6,861 nucleotides of DNA. Origin: an uncultured Clostridia bacterium. Its GTDB lineage: Bacteria > Bacillota > Clostridia > UBA1381. The DNA lies in contig CAJTPP010000092.1 in the NCBI GenBank assembly GCA_910578235.1, forward strand, positions 739 through 7,599. The letters run 5' to 3'. Position 1 is the stretch's first letter. Every line of letters starts with the position of its first letter. The translations under genes were made by a program, and so were the position numbers. The notes below the pieces were generated by a model, which saw only the letters and a list, made by a program, of their open reading frames with translations, searched no databases and was not told the DNA's origin. Positions 1 through 4,470 of this stretch are shown here, piece after piece.

Positions 1-174
1 CGGCATTATAATAGCCGCTATAACATATCCCACAACGCATGTCCCAAGAGACACACAAGCAAGCAGGACAGCCGCCAGACGCACAAGCGTGGAATCAATG
101 CCGAAATACTCCGCCAGTCCGCCGCACACTCCGCTGATCATTTTATCCGTAGAGCTTTTAAATAACTTTTTCAC
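1..174 (-). CDS. PspC-domain membrane protein, N-terminal part (cut by window edge)
   Basis: The first 58 codons are visible and the gene runs off the left edge. The protein starts VKKLFKSSTDKMISGVCGG and continues LAEYFGIDSTLVRLAAVLL, which is the typical PspC pattern: a basic 'r.mi.GVcgGlaeyf.id.tlvRl' head followed by a hydrophobic segment (about residues 33-57) ending in Pro. PspC-domain proteins are small membrane proteins linked to phage-shock and envelope-stress responses. I chose the GTG at 174 because a near-perfect GGAGGTG ribosome binding site (plus-strand 181-187) sits 6 nt upstream; the next in-frame Met (residue 12) falls inside the conserved motif. The gene begins 25 bp after the stop of the HAAS/DUF4097 gene with no terminator between them, so it is very likely the third gene of the padR operon. 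The domain call is strong; its exact role here is inferred. Confidence 0.88.
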   Translation of the reverse strand, partial: MKKLFKSSTDKMISGVCGGLAEYFGIDSTLVRLAAVLLACVSLGTCVVGYVIAAIIMP

Positions 175-199
175 CTTAATCACCTCCATATAATCCGTT

Positions 200-1231
200 T
201 TAATCATCAAATAATACTTTTACATTACCCATTCCGCATTTTATATTTATGCCGCGCGCAGCTCCATTATCCGCAGACGAACGTCCGGCCGCGCCGTTTA
301 TTTTTTCGCCGCCTATATCAACACTTCCGATACCGACAGAAGCACGGTAATTAAATTCTTTCCTCTTATTTTTCAAATGCAGACGCACATTTCCCATACC
401 GCAATTTATCCCGATATTTCCGTCAGCCTTGCAGTCACCCGAGATTTCGCCCATACCGCAGTGTATATCCAGATCGCGCGCAAGCATTTTACTTATAACG
501 CACTTCCCCATATCTACTGACAGTCTTAGCTTATCCGCTGACAGTTCATTTATGCTTATATTACCCATATGGGCGTGAACCGTCATATCTTCCGCCTTAA
601 ATCCGTAAGGCACGGTAATCCTTACAATCCCCGTATCTCCGCCCATCCTGATTTTCTCAGTTTCAACGCGCCATACTCCATCTTTTACAAAACTGCTTAT
701 ATTAACACGCTTTGCCCCAGATGTGTCCACATCAAATCCGTTTCCGCTCATAATTTCAAAATTTCCGGCATGCAGGATTATTTTAATAGCCTTAACATTA
801 TCCCGACTGTTTATCCCTGATGTGTTTACAATAACTGTCTTGTCAGATTTATCTTTTACCGTCTTTATAATTATAAATGCCGCAAGCAGGATGACACACA
901 CGCCGACAATACTCGGGATTATGTGAATTATAATCGACAATGCAATAATAATAACCGCCGCATAGATTATTATACGCGGCCAAAACGGAATATATCTTTT
1001 TTCTGCCGATACAGCCGGCACATCCGGTGAGGTTTCCCCCTTATCATAATATTCACGTCTGAATTCCTCCGCGGCTTTTTCAGGACTTCCGATCGTCTCA
1101 ATAATCTTTTCCTCGTCATCTCCCGCCTCGCTTATATACTCGTCATAATAACGTATAGCGTCGTTCAGCTCGTACTCCGAAAGAAAGTCAAGCTCCCGCC
1201 TCAATCCTTCAAGAAACTCCTTTTTCGTCAT
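200..1231 (-). CDS. HAAS (DUF1700) / DUF4097 two-domain membrane protein
   Basis: This is a 343-residue protein in three parts. Residues 1-64 match the HAAS/DUF1700 pattern: MTKKEFLEGLRREL, an acidic 'YYDEYISEAGDDEE' stretch, and 'IGSPEKAAEEF'. Residues about 82-123 hold two closely spaced hydrophobic segments, predicted as a transmembrane hairpin. Residues about 130-343 are a DUF4097-like beta-repeat domain with recurring turns: HMGNI (221), DMGKC (240), CGMGEI (258), CGMGNV (277), VGIGSV (299) and CGMGNV (332). HAAS domains are often found next to PadR regulators and are thought to take part in signalling at the membrane; DUF4097 resembles putative adhesin or toast-rack beta-helix proteins. 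The start ATG has an AGGGGTGATT ribosome binding site about 6 nt upstream and lies 23 nt inside the end of padR, which suggests translational coupling. The biochemical function is unknown. Confidence 0.9.
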   Translation of the reverse strand: MTKKEFLEGLRRELDFLSEYELNDAIRYYDEYISEAGDDEEKIIETIGSPEKAAEEFRREYYDKGETSPDVPAVSAEKRYIPFWPRIIIYAAVIIIALSIIIHIIPSIVGVCVILLAAFIIIKTVKDKSDKTVIVNTSGINSRDNVKAIKIILHAGNFEIMSGNGFDVDTSGAKRVNISSFVKDGVWRVETEKIRMGGDTGIVRITVPYGFKAEDMTVHAHMGNISINELSADKLRLSVDMGKCVISKMLARDLDIHCGMGEISGDCKADGNIGINCGMGNVRLHLKNKRKEFNYRASVGIGSVDIGGEKINGAAGRSSADNGAARGINIKCGMGNVKVLFDD

Positions 1232-1541
1232 TGTTAATCACCCCTTTAAATAAATCTGATATTATTGAGCTGTAGCGCTCCCATTCCTCCCTATAGCCCA
1301 AAAGCTGACTTCTTCCGGCGCCTGTTATTTTATAATAACGTCTGTTTCTTCCGCTGCATTCCCTATCATAAATTTCAAGACAGCCATCCTTTTGAAGGCG
1401 TCTTAAAACAGGATACAAAGTAGATTCCGATATCCCGAGCGAATTTTTAAGCACGCGCGTAATTTCATAACCGTAGGTATCCCCTTTGTCCGTCACCGCA
1501 AGCACAAGCGCGTCCAGCAAAACCGCGTTAACACTAAACAC
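1209..1541 (-). CDS. PadR-family transcriptional regulator
   Basis: This 110-residue protein has the length and all the landmarks of a short PadR-family winged-helix repressor. 'LLDALVLAVTDKGDTYGYEITRVL' spans residues 8-31 (written here in part: DTYGYEI at 21-27), the recognition helix SESTLYPVLRRLQKDG is at 38-53, and the wing GRNRRYYKITGAGR is at 64-77. A helix at about 78-100 would form the dimerisation arm. The start is GTG at 1541, preceded by AAAGGCGGTGA, one base off the consensus ribosome binding site, with 9 nt spacing. The next gene begins inside this one (23-nt overlap). PadR proteins of this genomic arrangement usually repress their own operon, and a perfect inverted repeat covers the promoter directly upstream. 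The inducer is unknown. The family call is firm; autorepression is inferred. Confidence 0.95.
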   Translation of the reverse strand: MFSVNAVLLDALVLAVTDKGDTYGYEITRVLKNSLGISESTLYPVLRRLQKDGCLEIYDRECSGRNRRYYKITGAGRSQLLGYREEWERYSSIISDLFKGVINNDEKGVS

Positions 1542-1578
1542 CGCAATTCACCGCCTTTTATACAATATTGATAATTCG

Positions 1579-1605
1579 ATAATATTATATACCATATAAT
1601 ATTAT
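1579..1605. promoter_or_regulatory. Perfect 12-bp inverted repeat, candidate PadR operator
   Basis: The arms ATAATATTATAT (1579-1590) and ATATAATATTAT (1594-1605) are exact reverse complements separated by ACC. The repeat covers the spacer and the -10 box of the padR promoter, where bound repressor would block RNA polymerase. It is the only clear dyad in the padR upstream region. The site is very AT-rich, so chance symmetry is more likely than usual; assignment to PadR is inference from position. Confidence 0.6.
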
Positions 1606-1612
1606 TTGTCAA
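1584..1612 (-). promoter_or_regulatory. Consensus sigma-A promoter of the padR operon
   Basis: Read on the minus strand, TTGACA (1612-1607) is followed by exactly 17 bp and TATAAT (1589-1584), a perfect match to the vegetative consensus. Transcription should begin near 1577, about 35 nt before the padR GTG. Confidence 0.88.
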
Positions 1613-1636
1613 GCAAATATATTTTTAATTTAGATA

Positions 1637-1665
1637 TTGCAAATCTTTATCGCTTTTGTTATAAT
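1637..1665 (+). promoter_or_regulatory. Extended -10 promoter of the isomerase-family gene
   Basis: TTGCAA (1637-1642), a 17-bp spacer, and TATAAT (1660-1665) with a TG dinucleotide one base upstream (1657-1658) form an extended -10 promoter. A second TATAAT overlaps at 1665-1670. Transcription should start near 1672, about 30 nt before the ATG at 1703. It is divergent from the padR promoter, with about 25 bp between the two -35 boxes. Confidence 0.75.
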
Positions 1666-1702
1666 ATAATGGTAAATATTTATAGAAAGAGGGTTTTTTC
1701 CA

Positions 1703-2341
1703 ATGAAAATTGCTTTAATCAACGAGAACAGTCAAGCAGCAAAAAACGGTGTCATTCTTGAAACCTTGAAAAAGGTTGTCGAGCCTCTTGGACATGAAGT
1801 ATTCAACTACGGCATGTACACAGCTGACGACGCTGAACAGCTGACATATGTTCAGATTGGTATTCTTGCCGCTATTCTTATTAATTCAGGCGCGGCTGAC
1901 CTTGTTATCACAGGCTGCGGCACAGGCGAGGGCGCGATGCTCGCTTGTAACGCGTTCCCGGGCGTGCTGTGCGGACACGTTGTAGATCCTACAGACGCTT
2001 ATCAGTTCACACAGGTTAACAACGGCAACTGTATAGCACTGCCTTTCGCTAAAGGCTGGGGCTGGGGCGCAGAGCTTAATCTTCAGTATGTGTTCGAGAA
2101 GCTGTTTGTTGAAGAATGGGGCGGCGGCTATCCTAAAGAAAGAGCTGTTCCCGAGCAAAGAAACGCAAAAATTCTTAACGAGGTTAAAAAGATTTCTCAC
2201 AGAGATCTTCTTGAAATTCTTCCTCAGCTTGATCAGGAGCTTGTTAAGGGCGCTATCGCTGGAGCACAGTTCAAGGATTTATTCTTCGCAAACGCTAAGG
2301 AAACAAAAATTGCTGACTATGTGAGAACACTTGTAGGCTAA
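1703..2341 (+). CDS. RpiB/LacA/LacB-family sugar-phosphate isomerase homologue
   Basis: This is a 212-residue cytosolic protein with the RpiB/LacAB fold signature: a first beta strand MKIALI, 'PLGHEVFNYG' at 28-37, and the central loop 'DLVITGCGTGEGAMLACNAF' at 66-85. In RpiB the Cys of this loop (here Cys72) acts as the base in aldose-ketose isomerisation. 'NNGNCIALPF' at 106-115 corresponds to the RpiB HND.NVLA segment. Several landmarks differ: the N-terminal Asp-His pair is replaced by Asn-Glu-Asn, and by my alignment the His and Asp of HND become Val105 and Asn107. It is also about 60 residues longer than typical RpiB (145-150 aa), with an added C-terminal helical region. It may therefore act on a sugar phosphate other than ribose 5-phosphate. 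AGAAAGAGGG lies 9 nt before the ATG. It appears monocistronic. Confidence 0.85.
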   Translation: MKIALINENSQAAKNGVILETLKKVVEPLGHEVFNYGMYTADDAEQLTYVQIGILAAILINSGAADLVITGCGTGEGAMLACNAFPGVLCGHVVDPTDAYQFTQVNNGNCIALPFAKGWGWGAELNLQYVFEKLFVEEWGGGYPKERAVPEQRNAKILNEVKKISHRDLLEILPQLDQELVKGAIAGAQFKDLFFANAKETKIADYVRTLVG

Positions 2342-2362
2342 TCCCGCATAGAATTATATTCT

Positions 2363-2389
2363 TCCGCCGGTATATGAGGCGGACATTTT
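2363..2389 (+). terminator. Weak hairpin just after the isomerase gene
   Basis: TCCGCC (2363-2368) and GGCGGA (2378-2383) form a 6-bp GC-rich stem with a 9-nt loop, followed by CATTTT. This could be a weak first terminator 22 bp after the stop codon. The short T run makes it uncertain. Confidence 0.4.
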
Positions 2390-2436
2390 AAAAGCATATC
2401 GCTCATATGAATATATCATATAAGCGATATGCTTTT
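2390..2436. terminator. Long hairpin between convergent genes, probable bidirectional terminator
   Basis: AAAAGCATATCGCT (2390-2403) pairs exactly with AGCGATATGCTTTT (2423-2436). After one mismatch, ATATGA pairs with TCATAT around a 5-nt loop. Each strand ends its stem in a run of four T. It lies between two genes that converge on it (stops at 2341 and 2471), so it can serve both. Confidence 0.72.
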
Positions 2437-2470
2437 CCTTATGCGTTTCCTATCAGAATTTGTGTTATTA

Positions 2471-2836
2471 CTATATATTTATTAATTTTTGAACCGCTTC
2501 ATTCCTTGATGAAACAAAAAATACATCCTTTCCCTTATTACTTTCGTAAATAAAATCCTTAAGAGGCTTGCTTGTATACTTTGAATAATCTCCGTATATT
2601 GCCGCTTTCACATCATAATTTATAAACTTTTGTAAAATTTCGCCCGCAATACCTGTACTGAGAATAAAAAAATCCTCCGAGATAACATTTTTATCAAATA
2701 TAATTCTGTTTGTGTCAGCGTCATATTTTACGCTCATAATCACATCCAGCGCCGACTGCGTATCTGTTATAATCACTTTACTGTCTGTCACATGCGCAAG
2801 CTTTATACCGTCCTGTACTATTTTTTCTATCATCAT
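2471..2836 (-). CDS. DUF4180-domain protein
   Basis: This 121-residue soluble protein has no signal peptide or membrane segment. Its conserved core lies at about residues 56-109: FFILSTGIAGEILQKF, then NYDVKAAIYGDYSKYTSK, then LKDFIYESNKGKDVFFVSS. This is the pattern I recall for DUF4180, a small family of unknown function; no catalytic residues can be assigned. The start is the first of two adjacent ATG codons (2836), because GGGAG lies 8 nt upstream of it and 11 nt upstream of the second. The gene has its own promoter and is separated from the upstream zinc-ribbon gene by a strong terminator, so it is probably transcribed alone. It shares the terminator region with the convergent isomerase gene. 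Confidence 0.83.
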   Translation of the reverse strand: MMIEKIVQDGIKLAHVTDSKVIITDTQSALDVIMSVKYDADTNRIIFDKNVISEDFFILSTGIAGEILQKFINYDVKAAIYGDYSKYTSKPLKDFIYESNKGKDVFFVSSRNEAVQKLINI

Positions 2837-2890
2837 ATTATCATCTCCCTTTTAACATCCTCACAAATTCCGATATCAGAGACGAAAAAC

Positions 2891-2919
2891 AGTATATCAT
2901 ACGTCAAAGGTAATTGCAA
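2891..2919 (-). promoter_or_regulatory. Extended -10 promoter of the DUF4180 gene
   Basis: On the minus strand, TTGCAA (2919-2914), 17 bp, and TATACT (2896-2891) preceded by TGA make an extended -10 promoter about 55 bp upstream of the start codon. It starts just past the terminator of the upstream operon. It has the same TTGCAA -35 and TGn extension as the isomerase promoter. Confidence 0.68.
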
Positions 2920-2934
2920 GTATGCGGCGCAGAC

Positions 2935-2963
2935 AAAAAAAGAACGGCATTGCCGTTCTTTTT
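2935..2963 (-). terminator. Intrinsic terminator of the sigH / zinc-ribbon operon
   Basis: AGAACGGC (2941-2948) and GCCGTTCT (2952-2959) form a perfect 8-bp stem with a 3-nt loop, flanked by A6 and T4 so that pairing can extend. On the minus strand the stem runs into seven T residues. It begins about 35 bp after the zinc-ribbon stop codon. Confidence 0.9.
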
Positions 2964-2996
2964 ATTTGCTTTTCCGATTTATCATAAACACATTAA

Positions 2997-3272
2997 TTAG
3001 TCGTTCTGATGATTTGCAAAGCACTCGCTGCAATAAACAGGCTTATCGTTTCTTGGCTCAAAAGGAACCCTATCAACCTTACCGCAATCCGCGCAAACGA
3101 TTTCGTACATTTCACGGTTCTGTCTGATATTGTTCTTTCTTGCCTGACGGCAGTCCTTACAACGAAGCGGTTCATTCTCAAAACCCTTCTCCGCGTAAAA
3201 TTCCTGTTCTCCTGCTGTAAAAATAAATTCCTCACCGCAGTCTTTGCATACTAAAGTCTTGTCCTCGTACAT
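2997..3272 (-). CDS. Double zinc-ribbon protein (zf-trcl-like)
   Basis: This 91-residue protein has eight cysteines in four CxxC pairs: C9/C12, C38/C41, C60/C63 and C81/C84. The pairs form two zinc ribbons. The first, with 'GEEFIFTAGEQEFYAEKGF' between its pairs, matches the probable zinc-ribbon family zf-trcl. The second is CADCGK, then VPFEPRNDKPVYCSECF, a pattern common in small Clostridia proteins. Binding of two zinc ions is likely; whether it contacts nucleic acid or protein is unknown. TGAGGT lies 6 nt before the ATG. Only 46 bp separate it from sigH and I see neither terminator nor promoter there, so it is probably co-transcribed. A strong terminator follows. The cysteine layout is directly visible; the role is not. 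Confidence 0.88.
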   Translation of the reverse strand: MYEDKTLVCKDCGEEFIFTAGEQEFYAEKGFENEPLRCKDCRQARKNNIRQNREMYEIVCADCGKVDRVPFEPRNDKPVYCSECFANHQND

Positions 3273-3318
3273 TTTTTTACCTCACTTTGGTCATGTTTGT
3301 TTTGTTTGCCGCAATAAT

Positions 3319-3951
3319 CTACTCCGCCCTGTCACTCAGCGCTATTTCCAGCTTTTTCTTAATACGCTGAACCGCGTTATCAACCGATTTTATATCCTTG
3401 CCGAGTTCTTTCGCAATCTCACCGTAGGACATATCCCGCAGATAATACACAAGCACCTCAAGCTCCAGCTTACTGAGCACCTTATTGATTTTATACTCCA
3501 TACCGTCAACATTCTCACGGTCAATTAATATAGCTTCCGGATCCTGAAGCTCATTGAATGCTATGACATCAAGCAAGGTCGTATCTCCGTCTTCGTCATA
3601 AGTATTCTTATCAAGTGAAACATAAGAGTTTAAAGGAAGGTGTTTTTTTCTTGACGCTGCTTTTACCGCAGTTATTATATGCCGCGTAACGCATACTCCC
3701 GCAAAGACCTTAAAAAACGGAAAATGCTCTCCGTCAAAATCCTTAACCGCCTTATAAAGACCGATAAAGCCTTCCTGAATAATATCGTCGTTCTCAGCGC
3801 CGGCAAGAAAATACGGTTTTGATTTGGAATAAACAAGGTTTTTATATCTTGACAATATCGTTTCAAGAGCCGCGTCATCGCCATTTTGCGCCGACCTTAC
3901 CAGCTGCTCGTCCGACCATTCTTCAAGTTTTTTTAAACTCATCTCCAGCAC
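3319..3951 (-). CDS. sigH: Sporulation/stationary-phase sigma factor SigH (Spo0H-like)
   Basis: From the chosen start the protein has 210 residues (Bacillus subtilis SigH is about 218). It carries core-binding region 2 (28-100, with DDIIQEGFIGLYKAVKDF at 55-72), 'RKKHLPLNSYVSLDK' at 101-115, and a region 4 helix-turn-helix 'YGEIAKELGKDIKSVDNAVQ' at 176-195. These match SigH closely, notably HLPLNSYVSLDK and KSVDNA.QR.K.KLE. SigH directs entry into sporulation and stationary-phase genes in Firmicutes. The reading frame is open back to a GTG at 4002, but that codon lies in the promoter spacer just upstream of the -10 box, so it cannot be the start. I prefer GTG at 3951 (GGAAG 10 nt upstream); ATG at 3942 is the alternative, with a poor ribosome binding site. 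The zinc-ribbon gene follows in the same unit. Confidence 0.93.
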   Translation of the reverse strand: MLEMSLKKLEEWSDEQLVRSAQNGDDAALETILSRYKNLVYSKSKPYFLAGAENDDIIQEGFIGLYKAVKDFDGEHFPFFKVFAGVCVTRHIITAVKAASRKKHLPLNSYVSLDKNTYDEDGDTTLLDVIAFNELQDPEAILIDRENVDGMEYKINKVLSKLELEVLVYYLRDMSYGEIAKELGKDIKSVDNAVQRIKKKLEIALSDRAE

Positions 3952-3992
3952 CGTAGCCAAACTTCCTTCTTCATGATATAAGTATGTATTGT

Positions 3993-4021
3993 AGTATACC
4001 ACGTATATATGCCTTTGTCAA
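3993..4021 (-). promoter_or_regulatory. Consensus sigma-A promoter of sigH
   Basis: On the minus strand, TTGACA (4021-4016), a 17-bp spacer and TATACT (3998-3993) form a near-perfect vegetative promoter. Transcription should start near 3986, about 35 nt before the GTG at 3951. This sets the upper limit for the sigH start codon. Confidence 0.87.
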
Positions 4022-4029
4022 GCATTTTT

Positions 4030-4052
4030 TGTAATTTTTTACAGTTCTGTAA
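4030..4052. repeat. Three alternating TTACA/TGTAA elements upstream of the sigH promoter
   Basis: On the minus strand the order is TTACA-N4-TGTAA-N4-TTACA, with a regular 9-bp pitch; the first pair is part of a perfect TTACAG-AA-CTGTAA dyad (4039-4052). The array ends 8 bp upstream of the sigH -35 box, a position suited to an activator or a repressor. The binding protein is unknown, and the elements are short and AT-rich. Confidence 0.42.
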
Positions 4053-4154
4053 TACTTAGCATTATTTTTTTCATCAATCTACACAATCCGACCTTTTCTG
4101 ACAGGATTTCCCCGAGCAACCCACAGCTTATATAGCAGTGTGCGGAAACTATTC

Positions 4155-4183
4155 TTTACAAATAATATATTTTATGGTAAAAT
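4155..4183 (+). promoter_or_regulatory. Promoter of the structured RNA
   Basis: TTTACA (4155-4160), a 17-bp spacer and TAAAAT (4178-4183) preceded by TGG form a good vegetative promoter with an extended -10. The predicted transcription start is about 4190, exactly where the first long RNA stem begins. It is divergent from the sigH promoter. Confidence 0.75.
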
Positions 4184-4189
4184 ACATCT

Positions 4190-4351
4190 GCAACGTATAG
4201 TTAAATAAAGCAATCTAAAGAAGTGGGTTTGTAAAAAAATGCATGCTCTATTTTGATATATTCTTTAGATTATCAACTATGCGTTGCGGCAATACGGAGT
4301 CTGCATTTTTTGCGCGTCACTGCGGTACTTTGTATTGCGGACGCGCTTTTT
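4190..4351 (+). ncRNA. Putative structured small RNA of about 160 nt, family not recognised
   Basis: Promoter, folded body and terminator are all visible and in register. The 5' domain is a rod: CAACGTATAGTT (4191-4202) pairs over 12 bp with AACTATGCGTTG (4275-4286, one G-U). After a 9/3-nt internal loop, AATCTAAAGAA (4212-4222) pairs perfectly over 11 bp with TTCTTTAGATT (4261-4271). The 38-nt apical part can add AAAAT/ATTTT (4236-4240/4250-4254) around a loop holding the palindrome GCATGC. The 3' domain (4289-4346) can form either a terminator or a competing hairpin. No plus-strand gene follows, so a trans-acting RNA is more likely than a leader, but an orphaned riboswitch-like leader is possible. 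It lacks the T-box AGGGUGG..ACC motif and is too short and differently closed for typical 6S RNA. Existence as a transcript is inferred. Confidence 0.68.
4312..4351 (+). terminator. Intrinsic terminator of the structured RNA
   Basis: GCGCGTC (4312-4318) pairs with GACGCGC (4340-4346). Inside, after an unpaired AC, TGCGGTAC (4321-4328) pairs with GTATTGCG (4332-4339), with three G-U pairs, around a TTT loop. Five T residues follow directly. It is a strong plus-strand terminator unless the competing 4289-4338 stem forms first. Confidence 0.82.
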
Positions 4352-4432
4352 ATTTGAACGGAAAATATATTAAGAAAGGAGCAAAATACATATACAACAG
4401 TCGCCAAACAAAAACTTTATTAAAACATAAAG

Positions 4433-4466
4433 AAAAAACGGACTGCTGTATAAGCAGTCCGTTTTT
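4433..4466 (-). terminator. Intrinsic terminator of the GH26-like gene
   Basis: ACGGACTGCT (4438-4447) and AGCAGTCCGT (4453-4462) form a perfect 10-bp stem with a 5-nt loop. On the minus strand it runs into six T residues, starting about 10 bp after the gene's stop codon. The flanking A6 and T5 mean it could also stop plus-strand read-through. Confidence 0.92.
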
Positions 4467-4470
4467 CTGT

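Larger units (their letters stand above)
4022..4470. other. 449-bp gap without protein-coding genes
   Basis: Positions 4022-4154 hold the region upstream of sigH; beyond the TTACA/TGTAA array I see nothing recognisable there. Positions 4155-4351 hold a plus-strand promoter, a foldable RNA and its terminator. Positions 4352-4432 are A-rich and contain an AAAGGAG (4375-4381) that resembles a ribosome binding site but has no usable start codon after it. Positions 4433-4466 form the terminator of the leftward glycosidase gene. Confidence 0.7.

Noticed and set aside
1886..2324. Frames on both strands inside the isomerase-family gene
   Set aside because: They overlap a gene with clear family motifs and show no start signals of their own.
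2891..2907. TTGACG (minus strand, 2907-2902) as the -35 box of the DUF4180 gene
   Set aside because: It is only 5 bp from the TATACT -10; TTGCAA at 2919-2914 gives the correct 17-bp spacing.
2792..3254. Plus-strand frames across the zinc-ribbon gene and its terminator
   Set aside because: They are antisense to a gene with eight ordered cysteines, lack ribosome binding sites and cross a strong hairpin.
3952..4002. N-terminal extension of SigH starting at GTG 4002
   Set aside because: The -35 and -10 boxes of a near-consensus promoter overlap this segment, so it cannot be within the transcript.
4190..4351. Identification as 6S RNA or a T-box leader
   Set aside because: The 5' stem closes after only about 97 nt and the 3' third folds separately, unlike 6S; the T-box AGGGUGG..ACC core is missing and no aminoacyl-tRNA or amino-acid gene follows.
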